Part shown: positions 24,307 to 33,460 of the stretch, one piece after another | How the letters are laid out: each line of letters begins with the position of its first letter | Numbering within the stretch: the first letter of the stretch is position 1 | Assembly: GCA_013911065.1 (NCBI GenBank) | Contig: JACERV010000005.1 | Span: 62,001 to 126,000 of the forward strand | DNA length: 64,000 nt | Direction: 5' to 3' | Source of the DNA: Ruminococcus sp. | GTDB lineage: Bacteria > Bacillota > Clostridia > Lachnospirales > Lachnospiraceae | Position numbers and translations under genes: made by a program | The notes under the pieces: model-generated | Database searches by the model: none | Told to the model about the DNA's origin: nothing | What the model saw: the letters and a program-made list of their open reading frames with translations, nothing else

Positions 24307-26010
24307 ATGGATCAAAATATATGCAGAGAACGTGTTTTATCTGAGGACTACCGGGACTTCATTATTTCCCAGACCCGCCCCTTTCCAATTCCCGATGTTG
24401 TATCTGAAGAATTTTGTGCGCAGTATGCCAACTATGATTATCACTGTGTCTACGTATCCAGTGTTCTAACGGACCCTATTAGTGTGAGTAAATTTGATTA
24501 TACTTCCATTCCAAAATGTTACTCTCCTTTAAGTATGGACGCACTGAATCAGACCGGCATCCTTCAAGCTCAGAGTTACTCCACCTCGGAGCTGCAAGGC
24601 AATAATATCATGATAGGCTTTTTAGACACAGGCATTGATTACACAAATCCGGTTTTCTTAAATCTCGACGGCACGACCCGTATTGCTGCAATATGGGACC
24701 AGACCATTCAAACCGGAAGGCCTCCTCAAGACTTTGTATATGGGGCAGAGTACACCAGTGAAATGATAAACGAGGCCCTGCGTTCTGATGACCCCAGGAG
24801 CCTTGTCCCCACAGAGGATGAAATTGGGCATGGAACTTTTGTCGCCAGTCTTGCTGCAGGCTCAGGAAATTCTTCCGAAGATTTTCTGGGTGCCGCCCCA
24901 GAGTGTACAATCGCTGTTGTCAAGCTGAAACAAGCCAAACAATATCTCCGTGATTTCTATTTTATTCCTGATGATGCTGTTTGTTTCCAGGAAACCGACC
25001 TTATGCTGGCACTAAAATATTTGAGCGCAATTGCTGACAGCAGAAATATACCGTTAGTCATATGTACGGCCATTGGTACGAATATGGGAGGACACATCGA
25101 CGTTCTTCCCCTTTCTAAGATTTTGGAACATTACGGCATGGCAGTTAATCGGATTCCCGTCGTCGGCGGAGGAAATGAAGCCGATAAAAAGCACCACTAT
25201 TCCCGTGCAATCCGCAACGATAACATTCCTGATGTGGTGGAAATCCGCGTCGGACAGAATGTAGAGGGATTTACTATGGAACTATGGACGGACATTCCCA
25301 ATGTGTTTTCTGTTTCCCTTGTTTCTCCCTTTGGGGAAGGTACACCTCCAATCCCTGTACAGACAAATAAAACCACTGTGTTTGACTTTGCTGTTGAAAG
25401 AACCCAGGTGTCTGTAGATTATAGTCTCATTGTAGAGAGGACCGCCTCTGAATTAATTTTCCTGCGCTTCAGGGCGCCTACCCCCGGTATCTGGAATCTA
25501 ATTGTCACACCGGTCCGGACCGTCATTGGGTTATATCATATCTGGCTGCCTATGACAGAATTTCTAAGTGGTGACGTACACTTTCTGAATCCAGACCTTT
25601 ACTATACTTTGACAAACCCTGCCAATGCAAGAGGAATAATTGCAGTTTCTTATTACGACGGTGACAATAATAATATTGCACTAAGCTCCGGAAGAGGATA
25701 TACCCGGGACCAATTAATTAATCCCCATATTACAGCACCGGGCATAAATGTAAAGGGCGCCCTTCCAGACGGAAGTTTTGCGGCCCGGTCAGGATCCAGT
25801 ATTTCAACAGGTCTTACTTCCGGTGCCGTTGCAATTCTTATGGAGTGGCTCCTTTATTACCTTGATTATACTGGCATTGATGCCTATGAGCTTAAAAGTA
25901 TGCTGATTTTAGGGGCCATACGCCCTCCTAGCATGCTCTTTCCTAATAGAGAATGGGGGTATGGAAAACTCGATTTGTATAATACCATGCAGGAAATCCA
26001 GACTATCTAA
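24307..26010 (+). CDS. S8 family subtilisin-like protease, Csp-like, copy 2
   Basis: Same length (567 aa) and domain order as copy 1, starting MDQNICRERVLSEDYRDF where copy 1 reads MDPNVCRERILSEEYRDF. The triad is intact: LDTGIDYTNP, IGHGTFVASLAAG, RSGSSISTGLTSG. The oxyanion region GGGNEADKKHH matches GVGNEADKRHH of copy 1. Differences cluster in the jelly-roll insert, so the two may have different substrates or partners. The pair arose by tandem duplication. In spore-formers such clusters often contain one inactive member, but here both look active. Confidence 0.88.
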   Translation: MDQNICRERVLSEDYRDFIISQTRPFPIPDVVSEEFCAQYANYDYHCVYVSSVLTDPISVSKFDYTSIPKCYSPLSMDALNQTGILQAQSYSTSELQGNNIMIGFLDTGIDYTNPVFLNLDGTTRIAAIWDQTIQTGRPPQDFVYGAEYTSEMINEALRSDDPRSLVPTEDEIGHGTFVASLAAGSGNSSEDFLGAAPECTIAVVKLKQAKQYLRDFYFIPDDAVCFQETDLMLALKYLSAIADSRNIPLVICTAIGTNMGGHIDVLPLSKILEHYGMAVNRIPVVGGGNEADKKHHYSRAIRNDNIPDVVEIRVGQNVEGFTMELWTDIPNVFSVSLVSPFGEGTPPIPVQTNKTTVFDFAVERTQVSVDYSLIVERTASELIFLRFRAPTPGIWNLIVTPVRTVIGLYHIWLPMTEFLSGDVHFLNPDLYYTLTNPANARGIIAVSYYDGDNNNIALSSGRGYTRDQLINPHITAPGINVKGALPDGSFAARSGSSISTGLTSGAVAILMEWLLYYLDYTGIDAYELKSMLILGAIRPPSMLFPNREWGYGKLDLYNTMQEIQTI

Positions 26011-26343
26011 TGGAAAAAAGGGTGAGGAGGCTACTAAATCTGTATCTTCCGATTCCAAGGTAAAGACAGATAATGCTGCCGGCACAGACAAGATTTCCAA
26101 TACTGATAGTAATAGTGGAGCTGCTTCATCAGGAGCCGGCGAAGCAGCAAGTGTATCTACTGGTGGAAGTGGAAACTCTGGTGGCAACAGCCATCCGGAA
26201 AGAGAAAAGGTATGGCATGAGCGTGTGTATGAAAATAGGTGGGTAGTCAATCAGGCAGCCTGGGATGAAACTGTTTCGGAGCCAGTCTATGAAATGAGAG
26301 AACTAATAAGTTTAAAGAAAGGGAGCTTTTTACAGTACTGTTA
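26011..26343 (+). pseudogene. C-terminal remnant of a surface or lipoprotein
   Basis: Directly after copy 2, a plus-strand frame without its own start reads a Ser/Gly/Thr-rich linker (SVSSDSKVKTDNAAG, STGGSGNSGGNS). It then has KVWHERVYENRWVVNQAAW and ETVSEPVYEMREL. Linkers followed by such W/Y/V repeats are common at the C-terminus of Firmicute extracellular proteins. The frame enters from inside the protease gene, so the 5' part is lost. Confidence 0.55.
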
Positions 26344-26371
26344 GAAATATAAACATGAATAGAGGGAGTTT

Positions 26372-26418
26372 TTATCGCTCATTTTCCGCTCGATTTATCG
26401 CTCAAAAATGAGCGATAA
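26372..26418. repeat. inverted repeat TTATCGCTCA-AAAA-TGAGCGATAA with an extra half-site
   Basis: Perfect 10-bp arms with a 4-base loop at 26395-26418, plus a third copy of the arm at 26372-26381. It lies just upstream of the Fic relic. It could be a regulator site or the residue of a small mobile sequence. Confidence 0.5.
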
Positions 26419-26442
26419 GTATTGAATTATCTTTAATTGATT

Positions 26443-26671
26443 AAGAGCTGTGTGTTTCATTATGAAATTGAAACGATCCATCCTTTTGAAGATGGGAATG
26501 GCAGAATGGGACGGCTTTGGCAAACAGTTATCCTTACAAATTGGAATCCAAGCAAGCAAGTTGATTGGTAAAGCTTCTCAAACAACAAGAAGATATCTTA
26601 ATAAGTTTGTATCGTTAGGCATTTTAAAGTCTAATGGAGAAAACAAGAACCGCACCTATTCTTTGAAATAA
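26443..26671 (+). pseudogene. decayed Fic-family gene
   Basis: The plus strand reads [18 protein letters not shown], then [17 protein letters not shown], which is the Fic signature HPFxDGNGRxGR. It soon hits TAA after QVDW. In another frame there follows a winged-helix-like C-terminus (ASQTTRRYLNKFVSLGIL). The middle is deleted and the 5' half is missing. An intact relative of the same family is at 38898-39890. Confidence 0.75.
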
Positions 26672-26769
26672 TGAAGAGCCTTTCCTTAATAGGGAAGGGT
26701 TCATTTTATTTATAGCAGAAAATTTGCAAAGTGTAAGGTACAGGTAATTACGTGCTTTCCAGAAATTTA

Positions 26770-26905
26770 AAGTATGTGCTGTTCGGACCCTCGGGATGCG
26801 GGAAAACTAACTGTTGTCATTGCTTGGGGGACTTGATACGCCGGCCGGCGGAGAAGTCCTGTATAATGACATAAACCTGAATCATATAGGGCTGGAAAAT
26901 CGCTG
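26770..26905 (+). pseudogene. fragment of an ABC transporter ATPase
   Basis: The Walker A loop is readable as LFGPSGCGKT. Then, after a frameshift, comes GLDTPAGGEVLYNDINLN ending at TGA. This is the N-terminal part of a MacB/LolD-type export ATPase. No other part remains. The region to 27159 has no further recognisable gene. Confidence 0.65.
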
Positions 26906-27090
26906 AGAATTTCTTGTTTTCCGGCTATGTGGCTGATAAAGTAATCCGCTCTGTGAATGCAAAGGCTCAGGCAGCATACTACGTTTGAGACCGAAGGAAC
27001 TTTTACAGTGAAAGAAGCCTCTATACCATAACCTGTTGTTCTCGTAAGCGCTTTGCTAATTTTGAAAGGTCTCTATAATTGATTCGACGT

Positions 27091-27106
27091 GTATAACATG
27101 TTATAC
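27091..27106. promoter_or_regulatory. perfect 16-bp palindrome upstream of LytTR regulator
   Basis: GTATAACATGTTATAC is fully self-complementary and lies 54-69 bp before the response-regulator start. LytTR proteins usually bind direct repeats, so this may be the site of another regulator, or an autoregulatory site. Confidence 0.45.
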
Positions 27107-27159
27107 TACCATTATATTTTTAGGCCCCCAGGTGAAAATAGAAAGGCAGGCGAATCATT

Positions 27160-27900
27160 ATGTTGACAATATACCTATGTGATGACAATCTGGAAGTCCT
27201 TAACCGGTATACAAGACTTCTTGAAAAGATAGCTAAGAAAAATAATGTAGATGTTATAATTTCATCTTTCAGCAGCGGTGAGCGGTTACTGTTTCATCTG
27301 TCCAATTCGCCAAATCAGGCTGATATCATTTACCTTGATATCCTCATGGGTTATATAAATGGTATGGATACCGGGAAAAAACTGAGAGCACTGGGGTGCA
27401 GATCAGAAATTATTTATCTGACCACAAGTGAAGATTATGTATTTGATGCTTACGATATTTCACCGGTTAATTATTTGGTGAAAGCAAAGACTTCTACGGC
27501 AAGATTTGAGGAAGTCTTTCTCCGGGCTGTGACTTTGGCTCAAAAAAAGGAAACCGATATGTTTGCCTGTGAATCAGGCCGTGTCCAAAAATTGATTCCG
27601 TTCAACGAAGTATCTTTTTTTGAAATTCGAAAACGGATTGTAACGGTTCATTACAATGGAAATGAAACTATCAGCTTTTATTCAACACTAGCACAGTTAG
27701 AGGCGCAGCTGCTGCATAAAAACTTTGTCCGTGTCCACCGTTCATATATTGTGAACTTGTCCTATATTGCAAATTTTGCACAGAACAGCCTTGGTTTGAA
27801 GACAGGCGTGGAAATTCCAATTGGTGTTACATACATGAAGCAAATCAGACAGGCGTTTCAAGAATATATCAACTGTGCCAGCATTCATGGATACCAATGA
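27160..27900 (+). CDS. LytTR-family response regulator
   Basis: 246 aa. The receiver domain occupies residues 1-125 with acidic residues CDDN and the phospho-acceptor Asp in DIIYLDILMG. The C-terminal LytTR DNA-binding domain runs from about 140 (LIPFNEVSFFEIRKRIV, NFVRVHRSYIVNLSYI). GAAAGGCAGGCG precedes the ATG. It is followed by its GHKL histidine kinase 19 bp on. Such AgrA-like regulators often control peptide signalling, bacteriocins or surface functions; no target is evident here. Confidence 0.93.
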   Translation: MLTIYLCDDNLEVLNRYTRLLEKIAKKNNVDVIISSFSSGERLLFHLSNSPNQADIIYLDILMGYINGMDTGKKLRALGCRSEIIYLTTSEDYVFDAYDISPVNYLVKAKTSTARFEEVFLRAVTLAQKKETDMFACESGRVQKLIPFNEVSFFEIRKRIVTVHYNGNETISFYSTLAQLEAQLLHKNFVRVHRSYIVNLSYIANFAQNSLGLKTGVEIPIGVTYMKQIRQAFQEYINCASIHGYQ

Positions 27901-27919
27901 ATAGCGGGGGACAAAAAAT

Positions 27920-29263
27920 ATGCAGCTATTAGGGCCTGCTTCACTAATTCTATACGATGTTTTTATTCTTTTATATTTTAAAAAAATCTCTGTACATAAG
28001 AGGAGCCACTGGATTTTTTATGTCGCCGCAGTTGCTCTTAATCTTGTTGTTACCATACTATCCTATTCGTTTTTGGACCACCAGTTCTCTGTCTATCTCA
28101 TGATGGGTTCTATGATGCTTGCGTTCCATCTGTTGTTTAAAGGGAACGGCATACAAATCCTTTATGCAGGCAGCATCTATATGTTTTCCTTGTACAGCAG
28201 CCGGGGAATTATCATGTCGGTTTATTCCATCGTTTTGCAGATCAGCATAAAAGAGCTTCTTGATAATGATGTTTATTATAATATAATATTTGTATTGGCT
28301 GTATTTCTTTCTATGGTAGTCAACCTGTTTATCCGTAAGGTAATACTGCCGGATAATAAAGCGAAGCATTTGTTTAATAACAGAGTACAGCTTAGATTTG
28401 TAGTCATTTATCTGATTTTCCAGTTGATATTTCTTACGCTCATAAACGACGGGCGATACCATAATTATATTAGGCATGCCTGGCTTTCTTCCTTATATTT
28501 AGGTTCCTGTGTTATAAGTAAAGTGTGGCTGATCTTTGTCCTCAGCCATACGTCCAGAGTATCCGAATTGCTTGAATACGAGTTGCATACCCGTAAATTG
28601 CAAGAACAGCTTTCCCGCCAAGTACAGCATTATCAGTCATACCGAAAATTTACAGAAAGCTATAGAATGTTCCGGCATGATTACGAGAAATTGATGACTT
28701 CCGTCAAAACACTGCTGCGTAATCGTAAGTACGAAAAGGCTATCCGTATATTGGACGATATCCATGATACGATGCAGCGGGACGTACTTGTTCACAAAAC
28801 CTATTCCGACAATATATTGTTAGATTCCATTTTGCAGGATGCGGCCAACGCCTGTGAACAAAAGGATATCCGCTTTTCAGTACATGTTCATCTCCCAGAA
28901 AGTGTTTCAATGACTGAGCTGGATATTGTCCATGTTTTCTCAAATATAGTAGATAACGCCATAGAAGCCTGTGATAAAGTATTCAATCAGGAACGGTTCG
29001 TTGAGATCATAAGCCGGGAAACTCAGGGGTGGTCAATTGTAGAGGTTACCAATTCATTTAACGGTAAACTGTTAATCGAAAACGGTGAACCGGAAACTAC
29101 GAAAGATAATAAGGATTATCATGGCTTTGGATTACGAATCGCGAAGAAGACAATTGAAGCGCTGGGCGGGCTGCTATTTATAGAGCCAGATCAGGAAAAA
29201 AGAATTTTCAAAATAAGGATATGCATCCCCAAAGCGCCCTCCCGTCATCAGGACATTCTATAA
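27920..29263 (+). CDS. GHKL-type sensor histidine kinase (AgrC-like)
   Basis: 447 aa. About six hydrophobic segments in residues 1-210 form the sensing domain. A helical linker follows, then the phospho-His region RMFRHDYEKLMTSVK. The ATP-binding GHKL domain has an N box (FSNIVDNAIEACDK) and a glycine-rich YHGFGLRIAKKTIEALGG. It is paired with the LytTR regulator just upstream. No signal peptide gene is next to it, so the ligand is unknown. The AgrC-like layout suggests a peptide signal. Confidence 0.92.
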   Translation: MQLLGPASLILYDVFILLYFKKISVHKRSHWIFYVAAVALNLVVTILSYSFLDHQFSVYLMMGSMMLAFHLLFKGNGIQILYAGSIYMFSLYSSRGIIMSVYSIVLQISIKELLDNDVYYNIIFVLAVFLSMVVNLFIRKVILPDNKAKHLFNNRVQLRFVVIYLIFQLIFLTLINDGRYHNYIRHAWLSSLYLGSCVISKVWLIFVLSHTSRVSELLEYELHTRKLQEQLSRQVQHYQSYRKFTESYRMFRHDYEKLMTSVKTLLRNRKYEKAIRILDDIHDTMQRDVLVHKTYSDNILLDSILQDAANACEQKDIRFSVHVHLPESVSMTELDIVHVFSNIVDNAIEACDKVFNQERFVEIISRETQGWSIVEVTNSFNGKLLIENGEPETTKDNKDYHGFGLRIAKKTIEALGGLLFIEPDQEKRIFKIRICIPKAPSRHQDIL

Positions 29264-29410
29264 AAAGAACTATACCTTTTCAACCCAGTTGGGAACATAA
29301 AAAGGCAAATTGAGTTCATAGTAAACCATAATGTCACTTAGTCATTTTATTCTTATACTACGAGTGCAGTTATGCGCTCTATTCAATAAACCTTAAAGGA
29401 GGAACCCTGT

Positions 29411-29932
29411 ATGCAATATGAAAATAAGCCATCCAAATTCACATGGGAGGGGCTTGGGGATATTAGCGTTGGCAGAGAGAACCTTGGGCCTGATATGCCA
29501 GTGCTTGTTTACCGTCTGTTTCAATATACCTTAAAGGATATTTTATCTCGGGAATATGATGAAGCAACCGCCGGCCGCCTATATTGGGCAGCCGGACATT
29601 TGGCCGGTACGGAATTAGCAAAAAACGTGCTGGATCTTTCTGGTGATTTTGATTTCTTTATTGCCAACCTGACCAACAAACTTAAAGAGCTAAAAATCGG
29701 TGTTCTTCGTATTGAAAAAGCCGACCTGGATTCACTTTCCTTTACCTTGACAGTTTCAGAAGATCTGGATTGTTCCGGCCTGCCTATCACAGGTGAAACC
29801 GTGTGTGACTACGATGAGGGATTTATTGCAGGTATTCTCGAAACATACAGCGGTCATCAATTTACTGTAAAAGAAATTGACTGCTGGGCTACCGGAGAAA
29901 GAACCTGCCGATTTTCCGCAACCCCAAAATAG
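29411..29932 (+). CDS. V4R-domain sensor protein
   Basis: 173 aa behind AAAGGAGG. The domain begins with a helical segment (LVYRLFQYTLKDILSREY) and ends with CWATGERTCRFSA, the signature end of the 4-vinyl-reductase (V4R) fold, which binds small hydrophobic ligands. It starts a three-gene operon with a diguanylate cyclase and an EIIC-EAL protein. It probably senses a ligand and passes the state to the cyclase downstream. Confidence 0.85.
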   Translation: MQYENKPSKFTWEGLGDISVGRENLGPDMPVLVYRLFQYTLKDILSREYDEATAGRLYWAAGHLAGTELAKNVLDLSGDFDFFIANLTNKLKELKIGVLRIEKADLDSLSFTLTVSEDLDCSGLPITGETVCDYDEGFIAGILETYSGHQFTVKEIDCWATGERTCRFSATPK

Positions 29933-29977
29933 CTTGTAGCAGCTATATGTGAACCATCAGGAAAAGAGGTAACAAAA

Positions 29978-31279
29978 GTGGACGATATGAGTCAAAAGAC
30001 ACTTGCAGCCGTACAAGATGTACTGGGAAAGCTGCTATCCGGTAAGCAGTGTGGCGTAATAGAAGAAGTACATACCTCTATACCAGAATTACAGACACTC
30101 GTTACAGACATGAACCAATTGATTCAGAATCTCAATGAAATAAATCATCTGGCAATAGACCTTTCTCGAGGTAAGCTGGACACCCCAATTCCTCCCCGAT
30201 ATAACTATATGGCCGGTCCATTAAAGCGGCTGCACTCCCAGCTGTCCAGCTTGTCATGGTGTCTGCGGCAGTTGGGGACGGGAGCTGTCGTCAGTAAATT
30301 TGAGAATACCGGTGAATTATTTGATGCATGTAATGAACTAATTGATCAGGTCGCGGTATTTTCCACTCAGGAAGCCGACGGCGCTGCCTCCATTATGCCA
30401 ATATCATTCAATAGCTGGCGTTACCATCAGATTCTCCATACACTAGATCTGCTTCATGTGTCAGTTTTGGAGGTGGATAGCAATGGGCATGTGGTATATG
30501 CCAACCTTTCGGCGAAAGAAATATTCGGAGATATCGAATACATTTCAGAGCAAACGGAAAGCAATGTGCTTAAGCTTATCGCAGCAAATATTGCAATTAA
30601 CAAAGAAGATAACACTTTTCCGGTTCATAGGGAGATTTATGAAGAAAGCAGCAGTACATGGTATCGAATTACATCCGACAGGTTTTTATTACCAAACGGA
30701 CAAGCGGTTTTTTTCAATACGATTGACGATATCAGTGAGTGGAAAATCAACGAATATCACCTGAAAATGTCTGCGGCGATGGATGAAATGACCGGAACCT
30801 ATAACCGTAAATCCGGGCTGGAAGAACTGGAGAATATTGTAACCCAAGCTATTTCTTCAAAAACACACTGCATTGCCTTTGTGGATATTGATAGTCTGAA
30901 ACCAATCAACGACAACTATGGCCATCGTGAAGGCGATTATGCAATTAAAAGCATTTCCAATGTACTTCTCTCTTCTGTTCGCGATTCAGATATGGTTTGC
31001 AGGTACGGAGGTGATGAATTTATGATTATTTTCAAAAACTGTGAAGAGGATACTGCAGAAAAAATCATCGCAAGAATGTATGACAAGTTAAAAGAACTTG
31101 AAAATAAGAGCCCAAAGCCTTATCCCTTGTCCTTCAGCTATGGAATTATATCCTTTTCTAATTGTTCAAATTCTGCCTTTAATGCTGCAGACCTATTAAA
31201 ACAAGCTGATCAAAGGATGTATCAATGCAAAGCCCAAAAAAGAAGATACAGGGAGGAATTAAGGAATAATGATCGATAA
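29978..31279 (+). CDS. PAS-GGDEF diguanylate cyclase
   Basis: Makes cyclic-di-GMP from two GTP. GTG start behind AGAGG; 433 aa. The N-terminal about 120 residues are helical and HAMP-like (LAIDLSRGKLDTPIPPRYN). A PAS domain spans about 150-260 (LHVSVLEVDSNGHVVYANL). The catalytic domain follows, with active site RYGGDEFMII. An inhibitory I-site RDSD lies exactly five residues before GGDEF, so product inhibition is expected. No membrane segment is seen. The last 11 bp overlap the EIIC-EAL gene, so translation of the two is coupled. Confidence 0.93.
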   Translation: MDDMSQKTLAAVQDVLGKLLSGKQCGVIEEVHTSIPELQTLVTDMNQLIQNLNEINHLAIDLSRGKLDTPIPPRYNYMAGPLKRLHSQLSSLSWCLRQLGTGAVVSKFENTGELFDACNELIDQVAVFSTQEADGAASIMPISFNSWRYHQILHTLDLLHVSVLEVDSNGHVVYANLSAKEIFGDIEYISEQTESNVLKLIAANIAINKEDNTFPVHREIYEESSSTWYRITSDRFLLPNGQAVFFNTIDDISEWKINEYHLKMSAAMDEMTGTYNRKSGLEELENIVTQAISSKTHCIAFVDIDSLKPINDNYGHREGDYAIKSISNVLLSSVRDSDMVCRYGGDEFMIIFKNCEEDTAEKIIARMYDKLKELENKSPKPYPLSFSYGIISFSNCSNSAFNAADLLKQADQRMYQCKAQKRRYREELRNNDR

Positions 31280-33398
31280 ATTTAATGCGTTTATCTCCCA
31301 ATTGGCAGACCAGCAATTAATCCGCTCCCTGCGCAGAGGATTACTATACCTAATGCCATTTATTTTGATTGGTTCTATTGTGTTGGCATTCCTGAATCTG
31401 CCTATTCCGGCTTATCAAAATTTCATGCTGCATGTTTTTGGGGAAGGCTGGCGTGATTTTGGGTTATGCATACATAAAGGAACGCTTCAAGTCATGGCAC
31501 TTATATCGCTGATTACAGTCAGCTATGCGATTTCACAGGATAAAAAGATTGTCAAATCAGGAGAGGTAAACGCAATCATTATTGTAATAACGACTTTCAC
31601 TTCTTTTATCGTCTTTACCCATGATCCTAATGTGATTATAAGTTTCGCAGATGCAGGTTCTACCGGTATGTTTAACGCTCTGATCATATCTGGACTGGCC
31701 TGTAATCTGTTCTGTTTTTTTTACAAATGCCGTGACCGGATCTGGCCCTCAGCCCTGATTAGTTATAATGGGAGTTCCATAATCCGGGCATCTTTTAGGG
31801 CTATTATTCCCTCCCTGCTTACCATTTCTATTTTCACTGTGGCAAGAATACTCTTTAATTTCATTGGGCTTACCAATGTCCGGTTATTGTTTTTTCAGGT
31901 AATCAACAATATGTTTATGACAGGGCAGAACTGCCTTTTCGCATTGCTCATTGTTCTTGTCACGCATATTTTATGGTTTTTTGGGATACACGGCGGCAAT
32001 GTCATTATGGATGCACTGTCTGGCGCTACTCCGGCTGCATCTTCAACGGCAGAAATCAATATCTTCACAAAAGGATTTTTTGATACTTATGTTTATTTAG
32101 GAGGAGCCGGAGCAACATTGGGGCTGTTGATTGCCCTGTTATTGGTCGGAAAAAAGAGTAGTGAAAACCGGTTGGCGAAAGTATCTATTCTGCCCGGCAT
32201 GATTAATATAAACGAAATTATGATTTTCGGTCTGCCTATAATATTCAATCCCTATTTCTTTATTCCGTTTGTATTTTCGCCAGTTGTACTGTGTCTTACT
32301 GCATGGATATCTGTATATTTGGGATGGGCGCCCCCAGTAACGCAAACCGTAGAATGGACTACCCCCATTTTCTTATCAGGCTATCTTGGCACAGGATCAA
32401 TTGCCGGTATTGTGATGCAGGCTGTTAATCTGATACTTGCTGTTCTGATGTATATTCCTTTTGTCCGAATGAAGCAAAAACACCAGCAGCATGTCCGGAT
32501 TTCAGTCTTTAAAAATTTAGGCAATCATATTCAATATGTTCAGGAGCAGCAGCAAAAAACCATTCTTAACAGGCACGATGAAACAGGTTCTCTTGCCCGC
32601 GCTTTAATGACTGAGATCAAAGACGGGCTCAGAAACCATACCCTGACCCTGCATTTGGAATATCAACCTAAAATAAACCGTAAAAGTGAAGTCATAGGGG
32701 CCGAAGCTCTTCTGCGCTGGAACCATCCTATTTTTGGTCATGTATCTCCATTGATCATATTAAGCATTTGTGATGAAGCCGGCCTGACAAAGGAGTTGGG
32801 ACGATGGATCATGAATCAGGCATTCAGCGATTTAAAGAACTGGCACGAGCAAGGATACAACCTATTATCTCTTTCTGTAAATCTAAACCCACAGCAGCTA
32901 AAGAAAGACGAATCACTGGTTCAGACTGTACAGTCCTATATTGACCGGTTAGGTATAAACCCCGTGTATATGGAGCTGGAACTTACGGAAAACGCCGCAA
33001 TTGATTCCAGCGATTCCACCCGCAGCAAACTTGAAAAAATAAAGGACTTGGGCGTGAATTTATCCATTGATGATTTTGGAATGGGCCATAGTTCTTTGAT
33101 TTATATTTGTGATTTTTACGCAAATGTAGTAAAACTAGACATTTCCCTGGTACATGCAATTACCAAAGACGAACAACGCCAGCAGATCGTAAAATCTATC
33201 CTGTCTCTTTGTAGTCAGATAAATGTCAGAGCTATTGCCGAAGGCGTAGAAACAAAAGAACAGCTCCAAGTGCTGCATGAACTTGGCTGCGAGTATTTTC
33301 AGGGTTACTATTTCAGCAGCTCTCTGACTAGCGATAAGTTTATCGAATATGTAAAGCAACACGGTATGGCAGATAAAAATGACGACTTACAGCCATAG
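31269..33398 (+). CDS. PTS EIIC membrane domain fused to an EAL cyclic-di-GMP phosphodiesterase
   Basis: 709 aa. Residues 1-400 form a multi-pass membrane domain like the lactose/cellobiose EIIC permeases (LRRGLLYLMPFILIGSIVLA, FFGIHGGNVIMDALS, LPIIFNPYFFIPF). After a linker comes a complete EAL domain: GAEALLRW, SVNLNPQQL, ELTENAAI, SIDDFGMGHSSL, KLDISLV, AIAEGVET and YFQGYYFS, so all metal ligands are present. No EIIA, EIIB or sugar-metabolism gene is nearby. The membrane part is thus more likely a sugar sensor than a transporter, controlling cyclic-di-GMP breakdown next to the cyclase of the same operon. Confidence 0.93.
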   Translation: MIDKFNAFISQLADQQLIRSLRRGLLYLMPFILIGSIVLAFLNLPIPAYQNFMLHVFGEGWRDFGLCIHKGTLQVMALISLITVSYAISQDKKIVKSGEVNAIIIVITTFTSFIVFTHDPNVIISFADAGSTGMFNALIISGLACNLFCFFYKCRDRIWPSALISYNGSSIIRASFRAIIPSLLTISIFTVARILFNFIGLTNVRLLFFQVINNMFMTGQNCLFALLIVLVTHILWFFGIHGGNVIMDALSGATPAASSTAEINIFTKGFFDTYVYLGGAGATLGLLIALLLVGKKSSENRLAKVSILPGMININEIMIFGLPIIFNPYFFIPFVFSPVVLCLTAWISVYLGWAPPVTQTVEWTTPIFLSGYLGTGSIAGIVMQAVNLILAVLMYIPFVRMKQKHQQHVRISVFKNLGNHIQYVQEQQQKTILNRHDETGSLARALMTEIKDGLRNHTLTLHLEYQPKINRKSEVIGAEALLRWNHPIFGHVSPLIILSICDEAGLTKELGRWIMNQAFSDLKNWHEQGYNLLSLSVNLNPQQLKKDESLVQTVQSYIDRLGINPVYMELELTENAAIDSSDSTRSKLEKIKDLGVNLSIDDFGMGHSSLIYICDFYANVVKLDISLVHAITKDEQRQQIVKSILSLCSQINVRAIAEGVETKEQLQVLHELGCEYFQGYYFSSSLTSDKFIEYVKQHGMADKNDDLQP

Positions 33399-33424
33399 TG
33401 GCAAAAATAAAGGAAGATATTCCC

Positions 33425-33460
33425 GCAGCCTTGGTCTACCTTACTCCAAGGCTGTTTTAA
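33425..33460 (+). terminator. terminator overlapping the end of recQ
   Basis: CAGCCTTGG and CCAAGGCTG form a 9-bp stem followed by TTTTAATT on the plus strand. It ends the cyclic-di-GMP operon, and its right arm is part of the last codons of the convergent recQ gene. Confidence 0.75.

Noticed and set aside
26842-26855. CGCCGGCCGGCG palindrome as another copy of the element's CCGGCCGG site
   Set aside because: It lies within the coding sequence of the decayed ABC ATPase (codons for TPAGG) and outside the element, so it is coincidental.
31269-33398. Two separate genes, EIIC and EAL, joined by a sequencing error
   Set aside because: The frame is continuous through a plausible linker with no frameshift or internal ribosome site, and the domain spacing is clean.
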